Notes under the pieces: model-generated | The model's database searches: none | What the model was told of the DNA's origin: nothing | What the model saw: the letters and a program-made list of their open reading frames with translations, nothing else | Origin: Solibacillus sp. FSL W7-1436 | Lineage (GTDB): Bacteria > Bacillota > Bacilli > Bacillales_A > Planococcaceae | Reading direction: 5' to 3' | Assembly (NCBI RefSeq): GCF_038007305.1 | Contig: NZ_JBBOWV010000001.1 | Coordinates: forward strand, 748,501-812,500 | DNA: 64,000 nt | Shown: piece by piece, positions 18,258-26,976 of the stretch | Numbering within the stretch: position 1 is the first letter of the stretch | How the letters are laid out: the number at the start of each line of letters is the position of its first letter | Made by a program: the position numbers and the translations under genes

Positions 18258-18626
18258 ATGAAAGCAAAATCATTTTTACTTGGTATTACAACAGGTATCG
18301 TTAGCGGTGCAGCTGTCGTTTTATTTACAGCACCACAATCAGGAACAAATTTAAGACAAAATCTATTGGAAAATACAAAAAACGCCAAATCAAAGCTCCA
18401 GGACGTTCAACATGAACTGAATAATGTAAAGCAATCGATTACAACTTTAAAAGCAGAAGTACAAAATAGTATGCCCAGTATAGTAAATGAATTAAAGGAT
18501 AATTTCTCAAATTTCAAAACTCAGATTGAACCGGAAACAATAAATCTAAAACAAGAAATAGAGAAATTACAGAATTCTATCAGTGAAATCGAGAAAAATA
18601 TTCCTTCAAATAGAAATAACGAGTAA
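18258..18626 (+). CDS. yhaH: YtxH domain protein (YhaH-like)
   Basis: The 122-residue protein starts with a glycine-containing hydrophobic segment (residues 5-25) and then the FTAPQSGTNLRQNLLENTK motif typical of YtxH-like proteins. The remainder is a long charged helix predicted as coiled coil. YtxH-type proteins are general-stress or envelope-associated; the function is unknown. Position between hit and hpr equals yhaH of B. subtilis. An AGCGAGG site lies upstream of the ATG. Confidence 0.8.
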   Translation: MKAKSFLLGITTGIVSGAAVVLFTAPQSGTNLRQNLLENTKNAKSKLQDVQHELNNVKQSITTLKAEVQNSMPSIVNELKDNFSNFKTQIEPETINLKQEIEKLQNSISEIEKNIPSNRNNE

Positions 18627-18815
18627 TGAACAGTAATTTCAAGCTATAACTTTTGAACTAATTCAAATTTCAAAAGCAGTCAAATTAATCTTAAATTTAC
18701 TTTTTTATAGCATAAATCAACCAATGTTGAATTATTCCATTTTTCTAACTTTAAAGTCTTTTCTTTTATTGCTATAATATTTTTAAAACGTAAATGAAAG
18801 AAGAAGGTGATTGCT

Positions 18816-19373
18816 TTGACAGAAGATTTATACTCGCAACGTGAGGCTATGTTATTTAGCCAAAGAGTCGCACAACTTTCGAAAGCACTATGGAAAGCTA
18901 TCGAAAAAGATTGGCAAACATGGATTAAACCTTTTGATTTGAATATTAATGAACACCATATTTTATGGATTTCATATCATTTGAAAGGTGCTTCCATTTC
19001 AGATGTAGCTAAATTTGGTGTCATGCATGTATCTACCGCTTTCAACTTTTCAAAGAAATTAGAAGAACGTGGATTACTTACTTTCTCAAAACGTGATGAA
19101 GACAAACGTAATACATATGTTGAGTTGACTGATAAAGGTGCAGAACTCATCCTGCGTATGTATGATCATTATCACGATACAGAACATACAATTTTGACAG
19201 GTGCATTGCCATTAAAAGAACTTTACGGACGTTTCCCGGAGTTTTTGGATGTAATGGCTGTTATCCGCAATATTTACGGGGATGACTTCATCGAAATATT
19301 CGAACGTTCTTTCTTTAACTTCAAAGAAACAATCGATGACAAAGGAAAGCCGTCAATTACCACAACTTTATAA
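18816..19373 (+). CDS. hpr: MarR-type transition-state regulator Hpr (ScoC)
   Basis: Hpr/ScoC represses protease and sporulation genes during growth. The product (about 185 residues) is very similar to the B. subtilis protein as I recall it: [40 protein letters not shown] and the recognition-helix region [20 protein letters not shown]. The wing [13 protein letters not shown] follows. A TTG start at 18816 is chosen after AGAAGGTG; the GTG at 18807 lies inside that site. A moderate promoter (TTTAAA 18750-18755, TATAAT 18773-18778) precedes it. Confidence 0.92.
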   Translation: MTEDLYSQREAMLFSQRVAQLSKALWKAIEKDWQTWIKPFDLNINEHHILWISYHLKGASISDVAKFGVMHVSTAFNFSKKLEERGLLTFSKRDEDKRNTYVELTDKGAELILRMYDHYHDTEHTILTGALPLKELYGRFPEFLDVMAVIRNIYGDDFIEIFERSFFNFKETIDDKGKPSITTTL

Positions 19374-19386
19374 AATATATTTAACA

Positions 19387-19430
19387 AGAAATGTCGCCAA
19401 TTTAAATTGATGACATTTCTTTTTTTATTT
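19387..19430 (+). terminator. Terminator of hpr
   Basis: AAATGTCG-CAA and TTG-GACATTT pair around a short loop, followed by seven T residues. Confidence 0.75.
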
Positions 19431-19515
19431 ATTATAGTTAGTTTTATGTTTAATAATGTTAGGTTAATGGAAAAGCATAATAAGTCCTTTTCCATAATAT
19501 TTTAGGAGGGCTCTT

Positions 19516-20055
19516 ATGCATTGTTGGAAAACGATCAACATTGAGCGCGAATACGGTACGGGAAGACTTGTATTACTGGCAATCACCCTTTTCATCCTTG
19601 TATTCTGCTTTTCATACATTGCATTTAGTTTTAATTTTAACGGTAAGCATATCGATCGCCATTTATGGTTAGTTTTATTAGTAATACCTTTTATTTATCC
19701 TATGCATAAATTATTACATTATTTCGCTCTGTTTCAACATAGAAAATCACTCGTCATTCGCTTTAAAATTCAACATTTCATGCCGATTGTCCGGATGCGT
19801 CTGCAGAATGGCATTCCAAAAAAGTCTTACATTTTCGCACTTTTAACACCTTTTGTTGTTATTAATGCTGCATTGATCACCGGGGGCATTTACTTTCCCG
19901 AATATGCGCATTATTTTAGCGCTTTGCTCGCATTCCACTGCTGTATCTGTCTTATGGATTTTTTATATGTGAAAAATTTAATGTATGCACCAAACAATGC
20001 TATAATTGAAGAAACGCCAAGGGGTTATGAAATTTTAGTTCCGCTTGATATTTAG
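19516..20055 (+). CDS. DUF3267-type integral membrane protein
   Basis: The 179-residue protein has four hydrophobic segments (about residues 18-40, 48-70, 105-125, 130-155). The second ends in PMHKLLHYFALF, in which the HKLLH pattern resembles the HExxH-like site of DUF3267 proteins, a family distantly related to site-2 proteases; the catalytic Glu is replaced by Lys here, so protease activity is doubtful. TTTAGGAGGG precedes the ATG. A tiny membrane protein gene follows 34 bases later and is probably co-transcribed. Confidence 0.6.
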   Translation: MHCWKTINIEREYGTGRLVLLAITLFILVFCFSYIAFSFNFNGKHIDRHLWLVLLVIPFIYPMHKLLHYFALFQHRKSLVIRFKIQHFMPIVRMRLQNGIPKKSYIFALLTPFVVINAALITGGIYFPEYAHYFSALLAFHCCICLMDFLYVKNLMYAPNNAIIEETPRGYEILVPLDI

Positions 20056-20089
20056 GTTTTTACTGATGCTTTAGAGGGGAGGAATAAAT

Positions 20090-20275
20090 TTGTTACTACT
20101 TGTTGTAATCTTATTCTCAGTAATATACTTATTCCAAATAAATCGAATGACTGCCGCATTATGCAGTCGACGTGAAATTCCAGAAGAAAAACAGCCAAAA
20201 ATTTTCCGTACGATCAATGTACTGATTACGATTTTACTTGTAAGCATGTATGTTGAAGTACTGCTAGCCGTTTAA
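20090..20275 (+). CDS. Small two-segment membrane protein
   Basis: This 61-residue protein has a hydrophobic N-terminus (residues 1-16), a basic and acidic middle (CSRREIPEEKQPKIFRT) and a second hydrophobic segment at the C-terminus. A TTG start follows GGGGAGG by seven bases, a convincing initiation site. It probably forms an operon with the DUF3267-type gene. I do not recognise the family with certainty. Confidence 0.6.
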   Translation: MLLLVVILFSVIYLFQINRMTAALCSRREIPEEKQPKIFRTINVLITILLVSMYVEVLLAV

Positions 20276-20325
20276 AATTGAATTTTTTTATGTAATAAAT
20301 TTTTTGGTCCAAACTTTAATAATTG

Positions 20326-20374
20326 GAAAAGGTGTGTTAAAAGCCGTAATGACTTTTAACGCACCTTTTTTTCT
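20326..20374. terminator. Bidirectional terminator before the YjcZ-type gene
   Basis: AAAAGGTG-GTTAAAAG pairs with CTTTTAAC-CACCTTTT, followed by T residues on both strands. The flanking genes converge. Confidence 0.8.
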
Positions 20375-20478
20375 TAGTAGATGAAAGCTGCACCTACAAT
20401 AATCAACAAGATAAACAATACAACTAAAAGAGCAAAGCCAGAGCCGTAGCCGCCGCCGTTGTAACCTCCGCCACCCAT
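20374..20478 (-). CDS. YjcZ family sporulation peptide
   Basis: This 34-residue peptide begins MGGGGYNGGGYGSGFALLVV and ends in a single hydrophobic helix and tyrosine, the signature of the YjcZ/YtrI-type sporulation peptides found by the dozen in spore formers. AAGGGAGG lies seven bases before the ATG. Such peptides are made during sporulation and are thought to sit in or near spore membranes; function is unknown. The stop codon touches the terminator stem. Confidence 0.8.
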   Translation of the reverse strand: MGGGGYNGGGYGSGFALLVVLFILLIIVGAAFIY

Positions 20479-20625
20479 ATTGACACCTCCCTTCTCTCTT
20501 TCTCTCAATATCGTATGCACTTGTTGTTACAAAACTTAGGCGCTCTTCACATGCAACCATTTTGTTTTTAAATCGTTTATGTTATAGTTACAATTGCATT
20601 AAAGTTAAGTTAGGAGCGTATTCAA

Positions 20626-21474
20626 ATGAAAAAGACCATTTTTGCATTAACAGTTGCTGCTTCAATCGGTTTAGCTGCATGCAGTAATCCTGGAGATGAA
20701 GTTGTTGTATCAACAAGCGTAGGCGATATCACTCAAGAAGAATTTTATAATTCAATGAAGGACATCGCTGGTGACCAATTACTGCAGCAAGTAGTAGTTG
20801 AACAGATTTTAAACGATAAATATAAAGTAACAGATGAGGAAATCGAAGAAGAATTGAAGGGTGTAAAAGAGCAGTATGGCGAAAGCTATGAGGCGATTTT
20901 GGCTCAGAACAATTTAACGGAAGAAACGTTGAAAACTAATATTCGTTTCACTTTGTTACAAGAAAAAGCTTTAAAAGATGTTGAAGTAACTGACGAGGAA
21001 ATCGAAAAGTACTACAACCAGGCATCTCAAGAATTAAACGCTCGCCACATTTTAGTGGAAGATGAAGAGACTGCAAAAGAAATTAAAGCTAAATTAGATG
21101 CTGGGGAAGATTTTGCTGAATTAGCGAAAGAATTCTCAACTGATCCAGGTTCTGGCGCACAAGGCGGAGATTTAGGCTGGTTTACAGTAGGTACAATGGT
21201 GCCTGAATTCAACGATGCTGCATATGCATTGGAAGTAGACGAAATCAGTGAACCTGTACAATCCGAACACGGTTTCCACATCATCCAAGTGACTGAAAAA
21301 CGTGATGTTAAAGATTACGGTAAACTTGAAGACAAAAAAGAAGAAATCCGTGAATCAATCGCAGCTTCAAAAGCGGATTGGAACGCAAAAATGGCTGAGT
21401 TAATTAACGATGCTGATATTGAAGTGAAAGACAAAGATTTAAAAGACGCATTTGCAGGCTTCAAAGCTGAATAA
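20626..21474 (+). CDS. prsA: Foldase lipoprotein PrsA
   Basis: PrsA folds secreted proteins outside the membrane. The 282-residue product has a lipoprotein signal with lipobox LAAC at residues 17-20, a SurA-like N-terminal helical region, and a parvulin domain at about residues 135-225 ([40 protein letters not shown]). A charged C-terminal helix follows. GGAGCG lies before the ATG. In B. subtilis prsA is repressed by Hpr, whose gene is 1.3 kb upstream. Confidence 0.93.
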   Translation: MKKTIFALTVAASIGLAACSNPGDEVVVSTSVGDITQEEFYNSMKDIAGDQLLQQVVVEQILNDKYKVTDEEIEEELKGVKEQYGESYEAILAQNNLTEETLKTNIRFTLLQEKALKDVEVTDEEIEKYYNQASQELNARHILVEDEETAKEIKAKLDAGEDFAELAKEFSTDPGSGAQGGDLGWFTVGTMVPEFNDAAYALEVDEISEPVQSEHGFHIIQVTEKRDVKDYGKLEDKKEEIRESIAASKADWNAKMAELINDADIEVKDKDLKDAFAGFKAE

Positions 21475-21488
21475 TCGTTGATATATAA

Positions 21489-21528
21489 TAAAAAATGCGA
21501 GGCCTATAACGGGCCCCGCATTTTTTTA
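21489..21528. terminator. Terminator between prsA and phnA
   Basis: AAAAATGCG-GGCC pairs with GGCC-CGCATTTTT around TATAAC-type loop bases, and T or A runs flank it, so it can serve both converging genes. Confidence 0.85.
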
Positions 21529-21861
21529 GTTTTTCTTCACGAATTCCGATTTCAGCTTCATTGCACCAAAACCGTCGATTTTACAGTCAATATTGTGGTC
21601 GCCTTCTACAAGTCGGATATTTTTCACACGTGTACCGATTTTTAATGTAGAGGAGCTTCCCTTTACTTTCAAATCTTTTACAACTGTTACGGTATCCCCA
21701 TCAGCCAACAGATTGCCGTTTGCATCGCGTACGACTAATCCTTCTTCTACTGTTTCCGCTGATTGAGACCATTCATGCGCACATTCCGGGCACACATAAT
21801 TTTGACCATCTTCATACGTATACTCTGAACCGCACTCCGGGCATTTCGGTAATTGTTCCAT
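21526..21861 (-). CDS. PhnA family zinc-ribbon protein
   Basis: The 111-residue protein has an N-terminal zinc ribbon ([21 protein letters not shown]) and a C-terminal SH3-like PhnA domain with [20 protein letters not shown] and [15 protein letters not shown]. Despite the historic name it is not needed for phosphonate use; the function is unknown. The ATG follows AGGAGG-like sequence. It is divergent from serC. Confidence 0.88.
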   Translation of the reverse strand: MEQLPKCPECGSEYTYEDGQNYVCPECAHEWSQSAETVEEGLVVRDANGNLLADGDTVTVVKDLKVKGSSSTLKIGTRVKNIRLVEGDHNIDCKIDGFGAMKLKSEFVKKN

Positions 21862-21944
21862 GATTAATTTACCTCCTGTATTTCATCCCCTCTATCCTCG
21901 CATAGTTCCTGTTTATAAACAAGACTATAAAAGTAAATTGGCCC

Positions 21945-21958
21945 AAAACACGAACATT
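21945..21958 (+). promoter_or_regulatory. PurBox-like sequence upstream of serC
   Basis: AAAACACGAACATT fits the PurR half-site AWWWCCGAACWWT at all but one position. No second, oppositely oriented copy is seen at the usual spacing, so PurR binding is uncertain. Confidence 0.3.
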
Positions 21959-22041
21959 CCCTTTTCCTTTGTGACAAAAATCTATATATTTTCAATAAGT
22001 TCTTCTCTTTTTTGTTTATTAAAAAATTAATTTCAAGAATT

Positions 22042-22070
22042 TTCACATATTTGTGCCGAAAGGGTATATT
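22042..22070 (+). promoter_or_regulatory. Candidate serC promoter
   Basis: TTCACA (22042-22047), 17 bases, TATATT (22065-22070); each box has five of six consensus bases. The start codon lies 43 bases downstream. Confidence 0.5.
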
Positions 22071-22112
22071 ATCAATTTATATATTCCAATATTACATTCA
22101 GGAGTGATTGCA

Positions 22113-23210
22113 TTGACAGTAACAACAAAACGCGCATTTAACTTTAATGCTGGTCCATCGGCATTACCATTAGAAGTTTTACAAAAAGCACAGGCGGAGC
22201 TCGTAGATTTCAAAGGTACCGGTATGTCTGTAATGGAGCTAAGCCACCGCAGCGCTGCATTTGAAGAAGTACATAATGAAGCGATTGCAAATTTACGCCA
22301 GTTATATGAAATCCCTGATAACTATGAGGTACTATTTTTACAAGGCGGAGCAAGCCTTCAATTTTCAATGATTCCAATGAACTTCTTAAGCGAAGGACAA
22401 AAGGCGAGCTATATCCAGACAGGAGCATGGTCAGAAAAAGCTTTTGCAGAAGCGAAGTTATTTGGGACACCTGTAGAGGCAGCAAGCTCTAAAGACAATA
22501 ACTACAAAAATATCCCGGCTCTTTCGGATATCCAAATCGGTAAAGATTCAGCATACCTTCACTTAACATCAAACAATACAATTTTCGGAACACAGTGGAA
22601 AACGTTCCCCACTACTGGTGAACTTCCGCTAATTGCGGACATGTCTTCAGATATTTTATCGAAAAAAATTGATGTATCGAAATTCGCCATGATCTATGCG
22701 GGTGCACAGAAAAACTTAGGTCCTTCAGGTGTAACGGTTGTCATCATCCGTAAAGATTTCCTTGAAAAGGCAAATTCAAATATCCCGACAATGCTGAAAT
22801 ACGCAACACATTCAAAAAATAACTCATTGTACAATACGCCTCCTACTTTCGGTATTTATATGTTAGGTGAAGTATTGAAATGGGTGAAAGCTCAAGGTGG
22901 CTTAGAGGCGATCGAGCAGCGAAATGAAGAAAAGGCGAAATATATTTATGATGTCATCGATAATTCGGACGGCTTCTACTTCGGCCATGCAACGGAAGAT
23001 TCACGTTCATTGATGAACATTACGTTCCGTGTAGCAGATGAAGAACTGGAGAAAAAATTCCTTGCCGAAGCAAAAAAAGCCGGATTTGTCGGTTTAAACG
23101 GTCACCGTTCTGTAGGAGGCTGCCGCGCTTCTACTTACAACGCTGTCCCAGTCGAAACATGCAAAGCCCTAGCTGATTTCATGGTGAAATTCCAGCAGGA
23201 TAATCAATAG
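22113..23210 (+). CDS. serC: Phosphoserine aminotransferase
   Basis: SerC converts 3-phosphohydroxypyruvate and glutamate to phosphoserine and 2-oxoglutarate, using PLP. From the TTG at 22113 (AGGAG ten bases upstream) the protein has 365 residues, the family size. It shows FNFNAGPSALPLEVL at the start, VLFLQGGASLQFSMIPMNF, the PLP-lysine region MIYAGAQKNLGPSGVTVVI near residue 200, and the C-terminal GHRSVGGCRASTYNAV. A longer frame to 22053 lacks a ribosome site. serA is 6 kb away, not adjacent. Confidence 0.93.
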   Translation: MTVTTKRAFNFNAGPSALPLEVLQKAQAELVDFKGTGMSVMELSHRSAAFEEVHNEAIANLRQLYEIPDNYEVLFLQGGASLQFSMIPMNFLSEGQKASYIQTGAWSEKAFAEAKLFGTPVEAASSKDNNYKNIPALSDIQIGKDSAYLHLTSNNTIFGTQWKTFPTTGELPLIADMSSDILSKKIDVSKFAMIYAGAQKNLGPSGVTVVIIRKDFLEKANSNIPTMLKYATHSKNNSLYNTPPTFGIYMLGEVLKWVKAQGGLEAIEQRNEEKAKYIYDVIDNSDGFYFGHATEDSRSLMNITFRVADEELEKKFLAEAKKAGFVGLNGHRSVGGCRASTYNAVPVETCKALADFMVKFQQDNQ

Positions 23211-23227
23211 TATTCAATCTCATAGTT

Positions 23228-23273
23228 AAAGGCCGTTCAAATTTGTTTAGAATTTGAACGGCCTTATTTTTAA
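23228..23273 (+). terminator. Terminator of serC
   Basis: AAGGCCGTTCAAATT and AATTTGAACGGCCTT form a 15-pair stem with T-rich sequence after it. The ten-base core GCCGTTCAAA recurs in the hairpin after spo0M. Confidence 0.8.
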
Positions 23274-23322
23274 ATCCATCAAGTATATCTCTGTTATTAT
23301 CGTCTATCAAAAACCTGCCAGC

Positions 23323-24258
23323 TTAAATCATCGGCTTGTAGAATGAGCGGTTATCCAATGGGAATAGACGCTCTGTAAATTCGCCAGGCTTCGTTTTGTC
23401 AAGGGCACGTGTCAGCATATTCATCTTCGCATCGATATTATCGATATAGTGCAAAATTTCCGCTTCCTGAATCATAGGCTTTTTCGGGCTGCCCCACTCT
23501 TCTTTTCCGTGATGTGACAACACTAAATGCTGAAGAAGCATCACTTCTTCCCCTTCGATTTTCAGCTCATTGGCAGCTTGACCAATTTCGTTGACCATAA
23601 TGGATATATGACCAAGCAGATTGCCTTCCACCGTGTACATTGTACCTACCGGACCGCTCAGTTCAATTACCTTACCGATATCATGCAAAATAACGCCCGC
23701 ATATAATAAATCACGGTTCAGCGTCGGATATAGGTCACAAATTGCTTCACTTAATTTCAGCATTGATACAACATGGTCAAGCAAGCCTGACGCATAGTCA
23801 TGATGATTTTTAGTTGCTGCAGGATAAATCAGGATTTGATCTTGGTATTTTTTTGTAAGATTGCGTGTAATACGTGATATATTCGGATTTTGAATTTGAA
23901 AGAAATATTGTGTAAGCTCTTCAAATAACTGTTCTTTCGGCACAGCAGATGTCGGTAAAAGATCGCTGATTTGAATGCCTTCCTCATCACGTGCAGGTCG
24001 GATTTGTTTCACACGCAGTTGGTTTTTTCCACGATAGTCGTGAATTTCTCCCCCAACTTTTACAATTACCTGTGCACGGTACAGATTTTCATGTTCTTCG
24101 TTTGTATCCCATAGCTTCGCTTCAATATCGCCGCTACGATCCTGTAAAATTAGTGACATAAAAGGCTTGCCGACAGTCGTTACGCCTTTTTTTGCTTCTT
24201 TTATCAATAAATATTGGTCCACTTGTTCACCAGGTTGGAGTTTTGTAATTCCATTCAC
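23323..24258 (-). CDS. yhaM: 3'-5' exoribonuclease YhaM
   Basis: The 311-residue protein has an N-terminal OB fold (about residues 15-90, [19 protein letters not shown]) and a C-terminal HD domain (about 155-285) with the metal-binding motif [12 protein letters not shown] and [13 protein letters not shown]. YhaM trims single-stranded RNA from the 3' end with Mn2+. The GTG start follows AAAGGGGCG. The gene order next to serC and prsA is that of B. subtilis. Confidence 0.92.
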   Translation of the reverse strand: MNGITKLQPGEQVDQYLLIKEAKKGVTTVGKPFMSLILQDRSGDIEAKLWDTNEEHENLYRAQVIVKVGGEIHDYRGKNQLRVKQIRPARDEEGIQISDLLPTSAVPKEQLFEELTQYFFQIQNPNISRITRNLTKKYQDQILIYPAATKNHHDYASGLLDHVVSMLKLSEAICDLYPTLNRDLLYAGVILHDIGKVIELSGPVGTMYTVEGNLLGHISIMVNEIGQAANELKIEGEEVMLLQHLVLSHHGKEEWGSPKKPMIQEAEILHYIDNIDAKMNMLTRALDKTKPGEFTERLFPLDNRSFYKPMI

Positions 24259-24539
24259 AAGTAATCGCCCCTTTATAACTCTATTACGATTTATTGTAAC
24301 ATGTATATGCGTTATTTATCGATTAAAAGACAATCAATTGCTATTCCACTACCGAAAGCTAAATTTTTTTAGCAAAATAGGGTTTAACAAATTCAAAATC
24401 CGGGTATTAATCGGTGAATTAAATTGTTCATGAACAGTTCATAAAGTACAAATATTTCTCGTATAATGGTGGCTGCTTCGTGAATTTTCTAAAAACTTCT
24501 AGTATAATTATATTATCTTGCTTATAAAGGGTGGTTTAA

Positions 24540-24725
24540 ATGGAGAATTATCGTTTTACTGCATTTGAAAAAACTGGGGAAACATTATTTGATGAAGTGT
24601 GGAATTTCGCAAACGATGATGCTGCAAAAATCGAAGGTCAAAAGCAAATCGAAGAAAAAGGTATTGCTGAAAAAACTCACCGATTAGTTAACTCATCGGG
24701 TAAATTAATTTTATTCCACGTCTAA
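24540..24725 (+). CDS. YhzD-like small protein
   Basis: The 61-residue soluble protein (FTAFEKTGETLFDE at the start, EKTHRLVNSSGKLILFHV at the end) resembles, from memory, the YhzD family near yhaM in B. subtilis. There are no catalytic motifs. GGGTGG precedes the ATG. A TATAAT box with a moderate TTCATA -35 lies at 24438-24467, so it probably has its own promoter. Function unknown. Confidence 0.6.
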   Translation: MENYRFTAFEKTGETLFDEVWNFANDDAAKIEGQKQIEEKGIAEKTHRLVNSSGKLILFHV

Positions 24726-24798
24726 AATTAAAATTACATAGTGAAACTTCAATCCGGATTTTACCGGTAGTTGACCTCCCGCCAGTGCGGGATAAACG

Positions 24799-24836
24799 AG
24801 AAGGTGCCCTGAAAATTCAGGGCACCTTCTTATTTT
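24799..24836. terminator. Terminator between yhzD-like gene and the glycine-zipper gene
   Basis: GAAGGTGCCCTGAA and TTCAGGGCACCTTC form a perfect 14-pair stem with a two-base loop, followed by TTATTTT on the plus strand. It overlaps the stop codon of the converging gene. Confidence 0.75.
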
Positions 24837-26002
24837 ACTAAACGTTTAATCGCCACATAGAGCTCTTCGTTTGTGGGCACTTGTAAATACATGCGCAGCC
24901 GGACAATCCGATTCAATTCCTTTTCAATCATAGCTCTGGCATATGCCGTACGATCTTCTGTCGCATACATCTTCCGGAATTCTTCCTGCATATTATACAA
25001 TTCATTAAAATCACTTAACACGAGCTGGAGCTCTTTTTCATTTAGCAAATATTGCTCCACTAAATCAACAAGTTCCTCATTAAAAATTTCCAGCATTTTA
25101 ACCGCGTCATCTTTTATAAATAGATCAAGCACTTTTTTGACAATCGTCGTCGTCAGTATACTCCCTACAATAAGACCGATGATACCGCCGATTAAGCTAA
25201 TGACAGTTGTACTAACATTCGGAATTGACAGGCCGACTCCCCCACCTACGATTAAACCGATAATACTCCCGGCAACACTTGCAGCCGTTTTGGAAATATT
25301 TTTAAATAGTTGCGCCGGAGACATCTGGTTTTTAATCATCCGAATGATATCTACGCTCGACATGACACCTGTTACAATTGCTCCTGTTACTACATTTGCA
25401 TTGAGTAAGGTGATGGTCTTTTTAGCAATAACAGAGCTGTACATCGCCTTTTTCGTGGCCGTACTAGCCATCTTTTTCACTACTGCTTTTGCACCGTTTT
25501 TCTTTACGGCACTTGAAATGCCTTCATCCAGTTCAATATGGTCAACAATATTCAGGTTATCGATTTGCTTTTTGATGATTTCTTCGGCAAATGGTTCCCC
25601 TATAACTGTTAAACCTGTCAGTACAGCATTTTCAACTGCGGTACTTCGCTCTGCACCATTCCACTTACTTTGGGCGAAAGAAATTGCGGTACTCATTCCG
25701 ATTGTTTCTTTCTTAAAATCGATGCAGCCTCTTTCATCAATTACTAAATTATGGATATTTCCAGCATCTAATATGTGACGAACTTGCTCATATGTGAATG
25801 CACCTTGTTTAATAATATCGCTATTATCAAAATGGGCATGTATTTCATAATATTGCTCGAACGGGACTTCCAAGTAATTACTATGTTCCTGATCCAGCTG
25901 TTTTAATTCAATTTCGCAAATTGCAATCGCATCATTTACATTGGGACAATACACATTGTGTACGAAATGTCGCCGGTTGTCTGATAGCCAAATTTGGTCC
26001 AT
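24830..26002 (-). CDS. Unrecognised protein with glycine-zipper membrane hairpin
   Basis: I do not recognise this 390-residue protein. About residues 1-120 look soluble and mixed. Residues 165-215 are basic and alanine-rich (KKMASTATKKAMYSSVIAKK). Residues 238-290 hold two glycine-spaced hydrophobic helices, SIIGLIVGGGVGLSIP and LIGGIIGLIVGSILTTTIV, joined by a short turn, as in glycine-zipper or membrane-inserting toxins. The C-terminal 90 residues are charged helices, likely coiled coil. The ATG has GGAGGTAAC upstream. It stands alone, with a terminator on each side, and no immunity-like small gene is adjacent. Confidence 0.6.
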   Translation of the reverse strand: MDQIWLSDNRRHFVHNVYCPNVNDAIAICEIELKQLDQEHSNYLEVPFEQYYEIHAHFDNSDIIKQGAFTYEQVRHILDAGNIHNLVIDERGCIDFKKETIGMSTAISFAQSKWNGAERSTAVENAVLTGLTVIGEPFAEEIIKKQIDNLNIVDHIELDEGISSAVKKNGAKAVVKKMASTATKKAMYSSVIAKKTITLLNANVVTGAIVTGVMSSVDIIRMIKNQMSPAQLFKNISKTAASVAGSIIGLIVGGGVGLSIPNVSTTVISLIGGIIGLIVGSILTTTIVKKVLDLFIKDDAVKMLEIFNEELVDLVEQYLLNEKELQLVLSDFNELYNMQEEFRKMYATEDRTAYARAMIEKELNRIVRLRMYLQVPTNEELYVAIKRLVK

Positions 26003-26079
26003 GAAGTTACCTCCATTTTTCGTCTTTCACTATCATATAAGCATTCGGTAATGTTGTACAGTAATATTTTATTCCCCAA

Positions 26080-26124
26080 TAAAAAAGGAGGCACCAGCAT
26101 TGTTGCACCAGTATCCTCCGACAA
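26080..26124 (-). terminator. Weak terminator after the enoyl-CoA hydratase gene
   Basis: On the minus strand GGAGG and CCTCC pair with repeated CTGGTGC segments inside, followed by a run of six T residues. Confidence 0.45.
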
Positions 26125-26127
26125 TAT

Positions 26128-26910
26128 TTACTTCCCTTCAAACTGTGGCATTCTCTTTCCTATGAAAGCCTGAATGCCTTCTAAATGGTCTTGCGTCTGG
26201 CGCATTTTCACCTGCCCTGCCGATTCGCCTTCCAGTATTTGCTCCAACACAGGCAGGTTCGCATTATGCAAGATCAGCTTTGTTTCGATCTTCGCCAAAA
26301 TCGGTGATGCCAGCAGCTTGCCGACAAGTTGGTCCACAGTTACCGGTGCCTGACCATCCTCCACATTATAATCAATGAGTCCTAATGTTAACGCTTCATC
26401 ACCGTTTAACACTTTTCCTTCCCATATCATTTGCTTCGCTTTTGGTGTTCCGAGACGTTCCTTCATAAAGAAGTGTCCGGCACCGTCAGGAACTAAACCG
26501 ATTCCGATAAAGTTCATCGCCAATTTACTCGATTGCTCCGCCACAATGATATCGCTTCCTAATGCCAGGCTAAATCCTAATCCGGCTGCAGCTCCATGAA
26601 TTTGAGCAATCGTAATCATCGGAAGTGTATAATAAGCTTTCACTAAACGTGAAATGTCTTCCATAATCGTTCCGAAATCAGAAAAGTCATCTGATGAAAC
26701 CATCATTTTTACATCGCCGCCAGCAGAGAAGACTCTCCCTTCCCCTCTAATGATAAGAATTTGAATATCCTTTTCATTATGTAGCGCTTCAAAGCAGTCC
26801 GCCAACTCGCGCATCATTGTAAAATCCATTGCATTCATGGCATTCGGGCGATTTAATGTTAATGTTGCTTTTCGCTCCGCAATTTCCAGCTTAATTGTTT
26901 CAAAGTTCAA
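26128..26910 (-). CDS. Enoyl-CoA hydratase/isomerase family protein
   Basis: The 260-residue crotonase-fold protein shows LNRPNAMNAMDFTMM, the oxyanion-hole segments GRVFSAGGDVKMM (near residue 62) and IHGAAAGLGFSLALGSD (near residue 105), and FIGIGLVPDGAGHFFMKERLG. The Glu at the usual first catalytic position is not clearly present in the AAAGLGFSLAL segment, while the D in VPDGAG occupies the second acidic position, as in isomerase-like members. It would act on enoyl-CoA esters; the substrate is not known. A TTG start follows GAGGGGTG. Confidence 0.85.
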   Translation of the reverse strand: MNFETIKLEIAERKATLTLNRPNAMNAMDFTMMRELADCFEALHNEKDIQILIIRGEGRVFSAGGDVKMMVSSDDFSDFGTIMEDISRLVKAYYTLPMITIAQIHGAAAGLGFSLALGSDIIVAEQSSKLAMNFIGIGLVPDGAGHFFMKERLGTPKAKQMIWEGKVLNGDEALTLGLIDYNVEDGQAPVTVDQLVGKLLASPILAKIETKLILHNANLPVLEQILEGESAGQVKMRQTQDHLEGIQAFIGKRMPQFEGK

Positions 26911-26976
26911 TTGTATACACCCCTCATTTATGAATAACCATTCATTTCGACAAATGATTTCATAACTCCTTTATTT

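Noticed and set aside
20288..20560. Minus-strand 90-codon frame before prsA
   Set aside because: It crosses a terminator and is out of frame with the YjcZ-type peptide, which has the proper ribosome site.
24873..25778. A 301-codon plus-strand frame opposite the glycine-zipper gene
   Set aside because: The translation is Ser/Ile/Thr-rich with no domain pattern and no ribosome site; the minus-strand frame is longer, has GGAGGTAAC and a coherent protein layout.
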